The notes under the pieces: model-generated
Told to the model about the DNA's origin: nothing
Databases searched by the model: none
The model's input: only the letters and a program-made list of their open reading frames with translations
Position numbers and translations under genes: made by a program
Part shown: one piece after another, positions 7,194 to 14,525 of the stretch
Numbering within the stretch: the first letter of the stretch is position 1
How the letters are laid out: every line of letters starts with the position of its first letter
DNA from: Methanosarcinales archaeon
Lineage (GTDB): Archaea; Halobacteriota; Syntropharchaeia; Alkanophagales; Methanospirareceae
NCBI GenBank assembly: GCA_003661125.1
Contig: QMVO01000007.1
Span: 1-18,051, forward strand
Direction: 5' to 3'
Length of the DNA stretch: 18,051 nt

Positions 7194-8612
7194 TCATGAA
7201 AATCCGAAAGCTGATTGGTTACTAACCGCTCTTCTTTGCATCCTCCTCACACTTCTCTCAATATGATGCTCCGCACCAATGTCCTCCCTATTCCACAACG
7301 CACCATCTATATTTCTTATGCCGTCCAGCGATATTTCTCTCGCCTCCGCTATGGTTTCACCAACGCCCACGGTGCAAACCGTTCTTGAACCGAGCGCATA
7401 AGTATATCCATCTGCCCTTAACTCCATAGACCCAGGATAAATTCTTAAATTATCACCATATCTCTCCTGCAACGCATACGCACCACTCAAATCCACCCTT
7501 CTGTCTCCACTGTATCTCACCCTGTATCCGCCATAATCCATCGGCACGGCATATGTCACCACCGTCGCCCTCGCCTCGCATTCTATCCTCGAGAGATTTC
7601 CTTCTATCATGCGAAAACAAACATCTACGAAATCATTTTTCAAAACAGGCAGCACATTCTGTATCTCTGGGTCGCCAGGTCGGCTGTTTATCTCCAATAT
7701 CTTTGCACCTTCGTCAGTATGTATGAAAGCAACATAAAAAGGCATTCCCCTCAGCTCTTCGTTGCTTCCATCACCTCTAAGCCTTTTGAATATTTTTTGA
7801 ACCAATCTCTCCTCCTTTTCTCTATCCCTTTCCTCCATAAAAGGCAGCCAATCCTTGTTATCCTTGTAAGAGCCCATTCCGCCCGTATTCTGCCCGAGGT
7901 CTGCATCAAAAGCGCGTTTGTAATCTCTTGTTTCCGGGAGGACGGAGATTCTTTTACCGTCACAGAAAGCCTGGAAGCTCGATTCTTCACCTTCCATTTT
8001 CTCCTCTATTACCACATCGCTGCCTCCCTCCGAGATGGAGAGGAAATGCTCGAACAACTGCTCTCTACTCGTAAAGTGGTCGCCCCACACACCCACTCCC
8101 TTCCCTGCCGCAGGCTTGTCCGGCTTCACCGCTACTTCATTCCCTATTTCATCCAAAAATTCCCATACCGCCCTTTTTACTTCTCTTACATTTGAATATT
8201 CCACACGGGGGAACACCATAAATCGCGGATTCGCCTCCGCACAGCATTCCACAAGCAGATACCGCTGCATAGCTTTGCTCCCTTCTATCGCATACCTCTT
8301 CGTAGGGCATATCATTGCTACACCGGTCTTGTTCTCGATTACATCTCTTACTCCCTCTATTATGGGCTTCTCCGGACAGCAAATACCAAAATCTATCTCG
8401 TTTTTATTCACCTCAACGAAGTCGCATATTCTCTCTACATCCAGATCAGGAATGACCACGTGCTTCTCTGCATGTTTCACGTTAAATGGATTCCTTTGCT
8501 TGTCTACAACATAAAAGCGCACATCATAATTTTCACTTCTGCTAAGCGCATCTATCACCGCAGCCGCCCTCGACCCATAAGAAATGACCAATATCCTTAC
8601 TCTTTCTCCCAT
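7194..8612 (-). CDS. purD: Phosphoribosylamine-glycine ligase (GAR synthetase)
   Basis: PurD is an ATP-grasp enzyme joining glycine to phosphoribosylamine in step two of purine synthesis. Supporting segments are the N-terminal RILVISYGSRAAA fold, the ATP-grasp AVKPDKPAAGKGVGVW, EEKMEGEESSFQAFCDG, the DLGQNTGGMGSY loop and the metal-binding ILEINSRPGDPEIQNVLP. From ATG 8612 it is 472 residues, somewhat longer than most bacterial PurD. The open frame extends to 8654, but the extra 14 residues run through the AT-rich promoter region and are unlikely to be translated. No SD is visible, so the message may be leaderless. It is divergent from prefoldin beta and converges tightly (22 bp) on the acyl-CoA dehydrogenase. 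No other pur gene is nearby. Confidence 0.93.
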   Translation of the reverse strand: MGERVRILVISYGSRAAAVIDALSRSENYDVRFYVVDKQRNPFNVKHAEKHVVIPDLDVERICDFVEVNKNEIDFGICCPEKPIIEGVRDVIENKTGVAMICPTKRYAIEGSKAMQRYLLVECCAEANPRFMVFPRVEYSNVREVKRAVWEFLDEIGNEVAVKPDKPAAGKGVGVWGDHFTSREQLFEHFLSISEGGSDVVIEEKMEGEESSFQAFCDGKRISVLPETRDYKRAFDADLGQNTGGMGSYKDNKDWLPFMEERDREKEERLVQKIFKRLRGDGSNEELRGMPFYVAFIHTDEGAKILEINSRPGDPEIQNVLPVLKNDFVDVCFRMIEGNLSRIECEARATVVTYAVPMDYGGYRVRYSGDRRVDLSGAYALQERYGDNLRIYPGSMELRADGYTYALGSRTVCTVGVGETIAEAREISLDGIRNIDGALWNREDIGAEHHIERSVRRMQRRAVSNQSAFGFS

Positions 8613-8658
8613 GTATTTATATTTATAAAGGTCAAAGAATAATTTAGGAGGCAATAAT
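8613..8658. promoter_or_regulatory. Shared divergent promoter, purD and pfdB
   Basis: A 46-bp spacer must carry both promoters. A symmetric TATA element (TTTATATTTATAAAGG, about 8616-8631) can be read on either strand. On the plus strand, AGGAGG at 8646-8651 lies 7 bp before the pfdB ATG. Transcription of the two genes probably interferes or is coordinated. Confidence 0.55.
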
Positions 8659-9030
8659 ATGAGCGGAAGTAGTGAAATACCACCTCAAGTGCAAAATCAG
8701 CTTGCTCAATTACAGCAGCTAAAAGTCCAGATAGAAGCTGTGGGGAGGCAGAAGATGCAGGTAGAAGCTTTGCTGCGTGATAGCGAGAGTGCTTTAGATG
8801 AGTTGGAAAAGCTTGATGAAAATTCGGTGATCTACAAAAACGTTGGCGAGTTGATGATAAAAGCGGATAAGGAATTGGTAAAGGAGGACTTGTCAGAGAA
8901 GAAGGAGACCTACGATTTGCGACTGAAGACTCTGGAAAGACAGGAGGAAAGAGTGCAAAAGAAATATCAGCAACTTCAACAACAGTTGCGAGAAGCTTTA
9001 GGTGCCGTTTCGCAGACGATGGGTGCATAG
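8659..9030 (+). CDS. pfdB: Prefoldin subunit beta
   Basis: This 123-residue protein has the beta-prefoldin plan: an N-terminal helix (PPQVQNQLAQLQQLKVQIE), a central beta-hairpin region around LDENSVIYKNVGELMIKADK, and a C-terminal helix (RLKTLERQEERVQKKYQQLQ). Prefoldin is an alpha2-beta4 hexamer holding unfolded proteins in its coiled-coil tentacles for transfer to the thermosome. A strong AGGAGG SD precedes the ATG. The rtcB gene follows after a 113-bp spacer with its own TATA box. Confidence 0.94.
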   Translation: MSGSSEIPPQVQNQLAQLQQLKVQIEAVGRQKMQVEALLRDSESALDELEKLDENSVIYKNVGELMIKADKELVKEDLSEKKETYDLRLKTLERQEERVQKKYQQLQQQLREALGAVSQTMGA

Positions 9031-9036
9031 TGTAGC

Positions 9037-9143
9037 TTATATAAATTGGCACCGCAAATTTTTAATTCTCTCTCAATTTATTTGTGCTTAGTATTGCTCT
9101 ATCGGCAATTAGAGGGGGGGCAAAAACAAAGGAGGCGTTTCAG
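9037..9143 (+). promoter_or_regulatory. rtcB promoter and leader
   Basis: CTTATATAAATTGG at about 9036-9049 is a good archaeal TATA box, giving a start near 9068 and a leader of about 75 nt. The leader holds a small stem (CTCTA with TAGAG, about 9097-9115), a run of seven G at 9114-9120 and AAAGGAGG about 9 bp before the ATG at 9144. The G-run is unusual but no riboswitch class is recognised. Confidence 0.5.
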
Positions 9144-10652
9144 ATGGACATTCCACTTAAAAAAATAAGGGAAGATGTATGGGAAGTACCGCAGGATTAT
9201 AAGCACTACATGAGGACGCCAGCGAGGATCTACGCTGCTGAAGCGCTGTTAGAGAAGATGAAGAGTGACCTCACGCTACAGCAAACAATCAACGTCGCTT
9301 CGCTTCCCGGTATAGAGAAATACTCGATGGTTATGCCTGATGGGCACCAAGGATATGGATTTCCAATTGGGGGCGTAGCAGCTACGGACTTTGAGGAAGG
9401 CGTTATATCACCTGGAGGTGTCGGCTACGACATCAACTGTGGCGTAAGGCTCATCCGAACTAATTTAAAGGAAGAAGATGTCAGACCTCATCTGTCAGAG
9501 ATATTGGACGGCTTATTTGAATATATTCCCGCCGGGCTTGGACTGTCAGGAAAAGTAAAGTTATCTTATACCCAGTTAGATGAAGTGCTAAGGGGCGGTT
9601 CAGAATGGTGCATTGAGAACGGGTATGGCTGGGAGGAAGACATAGAGAGAACAGAAGAGAGAGGGAAATTAAAGGCAGCGAATCCGGAGAAGATAGACGA
9701 GAAATCAAAAAAGCGGGGTGCTCCACAATTGGGCACGCTCGGCTCTGGAAATCATTTCCTGGAATTAGAAGTGGTAGACGATATTTTTGATGAACGGCTT
9801 GCAAAGGCGTATGGGATAGAAGAGAAGGGGCAGGTGACTGTTTTAATTCATACAGGTGGTAGAGGTTTCTCGCATGGCGTTTGCTCATTTTACCTGAGAA
9901 AATTCGAACGAGAGATGGGTAAGGATGCAACATTATCGAAAATACTTAGTCTGGAGAGGGAATTGGCTTGCGCATATTTGAATAGCGACACCGGCATGGA
10001 TTATTTTGAAGCGATGTGTTCATGTGCGAATTACGCCTTTGCGAATCGGCAACTTGCAACGCATTGGATAAGAAAAGTGTTTGAAGACGTGCTTCGAAGC
10101 CCGGCAGAGGATTTGGGGATATGTCTGGTATATGACATCGCACATAACATAGCGAAAGAGGAAGAGCATCTCGTGAACGGGAAGAGAAAGAAGTTGTGTG
10201 TACATAGGAAAGGAGCAACGAGGGCGTTTCCCGCGGGTGATGAACGATTGCCGCCTGTTTATAGGAGCATAGGGCAGCCGGTGTTGATTCCTGGTTCGAT
10301 GGGCACACGCAGTTTTTTGGCAGTGGGCACTGAGATAGCAAAGCACGAGACTTTTGGTAGCTGTGCTCATGGTTCGGGCAGGGAAATGAGCAGGACTGCA
10401 GCGATGAGGAAATACAGGGGAATTGAAGTGAGAGATGAACTGGCGAAGAGGGATATCATAGTGAAAGCACGAGAAAGAAGTAAGAGAGATGTGAGGAAGA
10501 AGAGAGGTATTCCTTTCGATAGATACGGAGAGCTGGCAGAAGAAGTGTCGGCTGCTTATAAAGACCCCGAGGTGGTGGTTCGGAGTTGTGAAGTGGCGGG
10601 GATAGCGAAGAGAGTGGCAGCTTTCAGAGCTATTGGTGTTATAAAAGGATGA
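9144..10652 (+). CDS. rtcB: RNA-splicing ligase RtcB (tRNA ligase)
   Basis: This 502-residue enzyme joins 2',3'-cyclic phosphate or 3'-phosphate RNA ends to 5'-OH ends using GTP and Mn2+. It seals tRNA exons after archaeal endonuclease cleavage. Metal-site residues are visible: D96 and C99 in GYDINCG, H204 in GSGNH, H236 in HTGGRG and H334 in DIAHNIAK. The guanylylated histidine is H409 in SCAHGSGR. All lie within one to five positions of the Pyrococcus numbering, so the protein is intact and carries no intein, although inteins are common in this gene. ATG 9144 follows a good SD; an in-frame start at 9084 is less likely. No archease gene is seen beside it. Confidence 0.96.
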   Translation: MDIPLKKIREDVWEVPQDYKHYMRTPARIYAAEALLEKMKSDLTLQQTINVASLPGIEKYSMVMPDGHQGYGFPIGGVAATDFEEGVISPGGVGYDINCGVRLIRTNLKEEDVRPHLSEILDGLFEYIPAGLGLSGKVKLSYTQLDEVLRGGSEWCIENGYGWEEDIERTEERGKLKAANPEKIDEKSKKRGAPQLGTLGSGNHFLELEVVDDIFDERLAKAYGIEEKGQVTVLIHTGGRGFSHGVCSFYLRKFEREMGKDATLSKILSLERELACAYLNSDTGMDYFEAMCSCANYAFANRQLATHWIRKVFEDVLRSPAEDLGICLVYDIAHNIAKEEEHLVNGKRKKLCVHRKGATRAFPAGDERLPPVYRSIGQPVLIPGSMGTRSFLAVGTEIAKHETFGSCAHGSGREMSRTAAMRKYRGIEVRDELAKRDIIVKARERSKRDVRKKRGIPFDRYGELAEEVSAAYKDPEVVVRSCEVAGIAKRVAAFRAIGVIKG

Positions 10653-10703
10653 CTATTTGTATAGAACCACGGGATTGCAGTGGTTATTAAAGGAGCTAAA
10701 CCG

Positions 10704-11225
10704 ATGCGGATGACAATAAGCGGTCTTCCGGGTAGTGGAACAACAACAGTGGCGAAGTTACTATCAGATGAATTGTCAATGGAACTAATCTCCGCTGGCG
10801 AGATGTTTCGACAAATAGCAAGGGAAAAGAAATTGCAGTTAGAGCATTTTAACAAATTAGCAGAAAATAGTGCTGATTTTGATAGACTGATAGATGAGAA
10901 GCAGGGAGAAGAAGCGATGAAAAGGGAGAATGTCATTGTAGAAGGTAGGTTATCCGGATTCTTCGTTCCTGCTGCGGATTTAAAAATATGGTTGAAGGCT
11001 CCATCGGAAATAAGAGCAAGGCGAATTGCAGCTCGTGAAGGAATAACCTACGAAGAAGCTCTTTCTGCAATGAAATACAGAGAGCACTCAGAAAATAGGC
11101 GATATGAGAAATATTACGGTATAACTTTGGACGACCTTTCCATTTACGACCTGGTGATAAACTCTTCGAGGTGGAGTGAGAAGTATATTGTGGAGATGAT
11201 AAAGATGGCGGTGGAGCGTGTGTGA
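10704..11225 (+). CDS. cmk: Cytidylate kinase, archaeal type
   Basis: This 173-residue kinase phosphorylates CMP/dCMP with ATP. It has the archaeal P-loop ISGLPGSGTTTVAK, in which Thr replaces the usual Walker Lys, then SAGEMFR (acceptor site), NVIVEGRLSGF and the lid region APSEIRARRIAAREG. Length is typical of the short archaeal form. ATG 10704 is preceded by AAAGGAG at 8-9 bp; an in-frame GTG at 10680 would precede this SD. It starts 51 bp after rtcB and is probably co-transcribed with it. A related adenylate kinase activity is possible but the motif set favours CMP kinase. Confidence 0.9.
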   Translation: MRMTISGLPGSGTTTVAKLLSDELSMELISAGEMFRQIAREKKLQLEHFNKLAENSADFDRLIDEKQGEEAMKRENVIVEGRLSGFFVPAADLKIWLKAPSEIRARRIAAREGITYEEALSAMKYREHSENRRYEKYYGITLDDLSIYDLVINSSRWSEKYIVEMIKMAVERV

Positions 11226-11366
11226 GGTGAATGAAGGAAAGTGCATAAATACTCACATAAAGAAATAACAAAAGATTTTAATTCAACAAGGACCGTCTCC
11301 ACCTAAACCGCTTCAACAGGATAAAGCCCCATAGTTGAAAAGAAATATTTTAGTGAAAACTTTCTA
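11226..11366. other. Convergent spacer between cmk and htpX
   Basis: This spacer has no coding frame. Two TTCAACA-GGA segments (about 11282 and 11311) and a GTTGAA further on make short direct and inverted similarities, but there is no repeat-spacer array. T-rich tracts for termination are modest. Confidence 0.35.
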
Positions 11367-12359
11367 CTACAAGTACGCCCCCAGCCTCTTAACCCTGCTC
11401 ACAGGATTAGGATGCGTGGAAAAAAGTTCCATCAACCTCTCAGCACGGCTTACTCGCGCCCTTTCTGCGAAAGCTCTTAATTCGTACTCGTCTATTCTCC
11501 CATTCCTATCCAGGTCCGCAGCGCGTAAATCCCTCAAATCCCTTCTCGCAGTTACGGGGTCGGCGGCAAAGAAAGCGCGCATGCTTCCCATTTCCTTTTT
11601 TATCTTCTCTTGCTTCGTACCTGCTGCGCTACCATAAATCATTTTGTATAGCGCAGAAGCAAGTTCATGCGGTTTCCTCGTAAGTTCCGCACTCCCTGCA
11701 TCCGCATAATATTCCCTTATACGGGACGCATAAAGCACTATGAGATTGCTTATGAAATAAACGATGAAGGCAATAAAAGCGATGGCAAGCATTGATACCG
11801 CTTCACCACCTTCTCTATTTCTACCGCCGCCCATACCGCCAAAGATGCCCGACCAGAAGAAGCTGAAATAAATAAAGTAGCATATCATCGGTATCACGCT
11901 CAACCCCGTTATAACCGCCATATCGCGATGTTTTATGTGCGATAGTTCATGCCCCAAAACCGCTTCTATCTCATCCCTTTTCAACATCTCCATCAATCTT
12001 CTCGTCACGCAAACCCTCGCGGTCTTCTTCGAGGTACCAAAAGCGAAAGCATTCGGTATTGGTATTTCGGAAATCCCTACTCTCGGCTTGGGTATCCCTG
12101 CCTTCATCGCCAATTCGCTCACCATCCGGTGCAATTCCGGCTGCTCGCGTTCTGAAACATACCGAACACGCATCGTCTTCTCCACTATCTTCGGACCTAT
12201 GAAGAACTGAACTCCGACCAAGACAAAGGCGAGTAAAGCGTAAATTATCGGCGTCCCAGCTCCGGTGAAAGTAGCTATAACGATTAGTAACGCATATATC
12301 ACCGCAAACAGGAGCAATACACACAGCCCCATCCTTATCTTTAGCCACGCTGTTCTCAT
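11367..12359 (-). CDS. htpX: HtpX-like M48 membrane zinc protease with EF-hand loop
   Basis: This 330-residue integral membrane metalloprotease of family M48B degrades misfolded membrane proteins. It has two N-terminal membrane segments (about 10-30 and 35-55), the zinc motif HELSH at 137-141, two further hydrophobic segments (about 150-170 and 187-211) and the third zinc ligand E216 in REYYAD. A perfect 12-residue EF-hand loop, D282 to E293 (DLDRNGRIDEYE), lies between the catalytic domain and the conserved HPNPVSRVKRL C-terminus. It has acidic residues at positions 1, 3, 9 and 12, Asn at 5 and Gly at 6. The start ATG follows an A-tract without an SD; a TATA-like box about 19-25 bp upstream suggests a leaderless message. 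It follows the DUF4389 gene in the same direction. Confidence 0.93.
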   Translation of the reverse strand: MRTAWLKIRMGLCVLLLFAVIYALLIVIATFTGAGTPIIYALLAFVLVGVQFFIGPKIVEKTMRVRYVSEREQPELHRMVSELAMKAGIPKPRVGISEIPIPNAFAFGTSKKTARVCVTRRLMEMLKRDEIEAVLGHELSHIKHRDMAVITGLSVIPMICYFIYFSFFWSGIFGGMGGGRNREGGEAVSMLAIAFIAFIVYFISNLIVLYASRIREYYADAGSAELTRKPHELASALYKMIYGSAAGTKQEKIKKEMGSMRAFFAADPVTARRDLRDLRAADLDRNGRIDEYELRAFAERARVSRAERLMELFSTHPNPVSRVKRLGAYL

Positions 12360-12405
12360 TTTTTTTTTTGTATTTATTTAAATAAAAAATAAAAAATAAA
12401 AAGGA
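12360..12405 (-). promoter_or_regulatory. T-tract terminator overlapping the htpX promoter
   Basis: Read on the minus strand, two T-runs (TATTTTTTATTTTTTA) lie about 45-60 bp after the DUF4389 stop. They run directly into an ATTTAAATAAATAC box and an A-run up to the htpX ATG. The arrangement would end the upstream transcript and start the next within about 45 bp. Confidence 0.45.
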
Positions 12406-12444
12406 AAAAGATTACCGCGGGTATTCACCATTGACAAACCCACT

Positions 12445-12759
12445 TCACTCTTTCTCGTATATTTCAACCGGCTTTGGCAATATTCCTGGTCTATCATCGG
12501 TCATCCAATAAATATAGCTGACCACATGCACATAATATTCAAGATACCCCTTAATGAAGTTGCTTAACCCCTCACTCCTCCGCCCAAGTATCAATATCAC
12601 AAACCACTGAATAAGCATGCATATCTCTGCGATAAATCCGTACACCATCAATACCAGCCCTATAACGAACGAGTACACGATTCTGATAAAAAGTTCCAGC
12701 CGTTTTGCATCGTGTTCATAAACAAACAACTGTTTCAATTCCGTTTTTTCTTCTCCCAT
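12445..12759 (-). CDS. DUF4389 family membrane protein
   Basis: This 104-residue protein has one long or two short membrane segments (about residues 25-58), followed by the family-typical LGRRSEGLSNFIKGYLEYYVHVVSYIYWMTDDRPG and a short C-terminus. DUF4389 proteins have no established function. The translation start is strong: AGGAGGTGAT (12769-12778), complementary to the 3' end of 16S rRNA, lies 9 bp before the ATG. It precedes htpX on the same strand and is divergent from tfb. A link with membrane quality control is suggested only by position. Confidence 0.82.
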   Translation of the reverse strand: MGEEKTELKQLFVYEHDAKRLELFIRIVYSFVIGLVLMVYGFIAEICMLIQWFVILILGRRSEGLSNFIKGYLEYYVHVVSYIYWMTDDRPGILPKPVEIYEKE

Positions 12760-12768
12760 TATTAATCA

Positions 12769-12778
12769 ATCACCTCCT
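12769..12778 (-). promoter_or_regulatory. Full-length Shine-Dalgarno of the DUF4389 gene
   Basis: The minus strand reads AGGAGGTGAT, a ten-base match to the anti-SD, 9 bp before the ATG at 12759. Among the starts in this window it is one of the strongest, so the protein is probably made in quantity when its message is present. Confidence 0.75.
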
Positions 12779-12902
12779 TTTATTTTAATATCCCTTTCGC
12801 TGTGTTTTTAAAAATATGTAAGGTTATAAAAAGGTATCGGCATCAAATCAAAACAAAAAAAGAAAAGTATTTTATAGATGAAAAATATATATAGATATTG
12901 AT
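12779..12902. promoter_or_regulatory. Divergent promoter region, DUF4389 gene and tfb
   Basis: This very AT-rich spacer has TATA-like boxes at about 12868-12876 (ATTTTATAG) and 12881-12896 (AAAATATATATAGATA). The first sits about 30 bp before the TFB ATG and, as no SD is visible, fits a leaderless or near-leaderless tfb transcript. Boxes at about 12805-12832 can serve the minus-strand gene. Confidence 0.45.
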
Positions 12903-13823
12903 ATGGATAATAACAGAATAAGAAAATGTCCCGAATGCGGGTCAAAAAACGTGGTATCCGATTCTAAGCACGCGGAACTTTACTGCGCCGACTGTGGGAT
13001 GGTAATAGTAGAGAATATTGTGGATCTCGGCCCAGAGTGGCGCGCATATGACTCTGAACAAGCTTCTAAAAGAGTTAGAACAGGTCCGGGTATGAGTTAT
13101 AGAATTCATGATAAAGGACTGAGTACACCTACGCCAAAATTGCCTGCTGGAATACAAAGATTGCGATGGGTAAATATGGATAGTAGTGAAAAGACGCTTG
13201 CTTTCGCGCTTGTTGAGATAGATAGGATGGCATGTGCGCTCAAGCTGCCGAATGACATCAAGGAGGCAACTTCTGTGCTTTACCGAAAAGCGGCGAAGCA
13301 AAATTTGATTAAGGGTCGGAGTATAGAAGAATTGGTATCTGCAATGCTGTATATCATTTGCAGACAATACGGGGTTCCACGCACACTGAAAGAGATTGCA
13401 AAGGTGTCAAGAAGTCCTTTAAAGAAAATAAGGCGCGCATATATTTTCCTTTTAAGGAAATTTGGATTAAAGATTGCACCTGCGGATCCGTCGCATTATA
13501 TACCCCGGTTCTGCTCCGAGCTTGGATTAAGTGAAGCAACAAGGGAAAGGGCAATAGAAATACTAAAGCAGAATAAGGGTGCGGGAGCAGCCAGAGGATG
13601 GGCACCCATAGGAACAGCAGCGGCAGCGATATACATTGCCGCTGCTCTAAGTAATGATGAGGAGGAGTATCGACCAGAGAAAGAAATAGCCAAGGTTGCA
13701 GGTACAACTGAGATTACTATTCGGAACAGGTACAAGGAATTGGAGAAGAGTTTAAAGTTAAATGTAGATGCCCTTTCCTCGCATCCTCGTAGAGAGAAAG
13801 TTTCCGGGGCTTCTCCTTCTTAA
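12903..13823 (+). CDS. tfb: Transcription initiation factor B (TFB) with a short B-linker
   Basis: TFB recruits RNA polymerase to TBP-bound promoters. The 306-residue protein has an N-terminal zinc ribbon (C9, C12, C28, C31), the B-reader region GPEWRAYD and HDKGLS, then two cyclin-like repeats (about 95-190 and 195-290). A recognition helix is visible in ITIRNRYKELEKSL, which contacts the BRE. Between HDKGLST and the first cyclin repeat only about 23 residues are present, where the Pyrococcus protein as I recall it has about 35. The RLRKWQ-type B-linker core is reduced to RLRW. This may be the sole TFB or an alternative paralogue. It ends 2 bp from the convergent mfnE stop. Confidence 0.95.
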   Translation: MDNNRIRKCPECGSKNVVSDSKHAELYCADCGMVIVENIVDLGPEWRAYDSEQASKRVRTGPGMSYRIHDKGLSTPTPKLPAGIQRLRWVNMDSSEKTLAFALVEIDRMACALKLPNDIKEATSVLYRKAAKQNLIKGRSIEELVSAMLYIICRQYGVPRTLKEIAKVSRSPLKKIRRAYIFLLRKFGLKIAPADPSHYIPRFCSELGLSEATRERAIEILKQNKGAGAARGWAPIGTAAAAIYIAAALSNDEEEYRPEKEIAKVAGTTEITIRNRYKELEKSLKLNVDALSSHPRREKVSGASPS

Positions 13824-13825
13824 AG

Positions 13826-14503
13826 CTATTTTGTGAGTATTTTTGTGCAGAGTGTTTCTTTTCCTTCAATTGCAGCTATTATTCGATTAGGGTAGTTGCC
13901 GTTTACAATAGTACAACTCATTTTATTCCGCATTAAATATCTCGGGAGCTCAGCATCAACACATCCCTTCTCCTCGAGTTCTGCTAATTCTTTTGCATAG
14001 ATTTTATTGATAAGATGTCCCTTTTCGTCTATTATTCCATCAACATCGGTTATTTTTATAAAAGTCTTTTCGCCTATTTTATTTGCAACAAACGCTGCTA
14101 TCGTGTCTGATGTGACATTCCAGGTATGCGGTAAGCAATCATCCGCTTTTATAATCTCATAGGGCAGTAATATGCGTATAGGTTCAGCCTCGTCTATCTC
14201 ATTCGTGCTTTCAACTAATGGTATCCCGATTTCACCATTTGCCAAAAAAAGCCCGTACTGGTGCATTGCGAGAACAGCCATCCAATGCGCAGACTCCTCT
14301 GATATTGATATGTCTGCTGACAGGTTTCTTACGACTTCCACAAAGGGACCCCCGCCGGGGATTAATATTAGGGTTGGAGCTTTATCCCTGTCTTTGTCCT
14401 TCTCTTCTACATAATCTTTAAGAAATTGTACAATGTCTCTGCCTTTTTCTATTAGGCTGCCACCCAATTTTATTATCACCCTGCCGCCCTCTCTTTTGGT
14501 CAT
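13826..14503 (-). CDS. mfnE: MfnE-like amino-acid-kinase-fold kinase (methanofuran synthesis)
   Basis: This 225-residue protein of the amino acid kinase fold resembles Methanocaldococcus MJ0458 (MfnE). That enzyme phosphorylates 5-(aminomethyl)furan-3-ylmethyl phosphate in methanofuran biosynthesis. Features are KLGGS at 12-16, IPGGGPFVEVVR at 48-59, SAHWMAVLAM where MfnE has its SHK-LAIK helix, HTWNVTSDT at 126-134, TDVDGI at 152-157, and IVNGNYPNRI near the C-terminus matching VVNGRHPERV. Older annotations call such proteins uridylate or aspartate kinases; length and motifs favour MfnE. It lies 22 bp behind the DUF1614 gene and is probably co-transcribed. It implies that the organism makes methanofuran. 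Confidence 0.82.
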   Translation of the reverse strand: MTKREGGRVIIKLGGSLIEKGRDIVQFLKDYVEEKDKDRDKAPTLILIPGGGPFVEVVRNLSADISISEESAHWMAVLAMHQYGLFLANGEIGIPLVESTNEIDEAEPIRILLPYEIIKADDCLPHTWNVTSDTIAAFVANKIGEKTFIKITDVDGIIDEKGHLINKIYAKELAELEEKGCVDAELPRYLMRNKMSCTIVNGNYPNRIIAAIEGKETLCTKILTK

Positions 14504-14525
14504 AATTGCCCTTCGGAATGGATTC

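Noticed and set aside
7719..8514. Long plus-strand open frames inside purD (7719-8195 and 8035-8514)
   Set aside because: They are shadows of purD on the opposite strand, and their translations lack any protein-like organisation.
9481..9933. 150-codon minus-strand open frame inside rtcB
   Set aside because: It is antisense to a well-conserved gene, with low-complexity Ser/Leu/Pro-rich translation.
9144..10652. Possible intein in rtcB
   Set aside because: All metal-site motifs are present in order at normal spacing with a 502-residue length, so there is no room for an intein.
11280..11342. TTCAACA-GGA segments and a GTTGAAA end resembling an archaeal CRISPR repeat
   Set aside because: There are only two partial, unequal copies with no regular spacing and no cas genes; no array can be claimed.
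12413..12423. Near-palindrome TACCGCGGGTA between the DUF4389 gene and htpX
   Set aside because: It is too short and imperfect to call an operator; a TTACCGC similarity to the hairpin at 1152 is not extended by flanking sequence.
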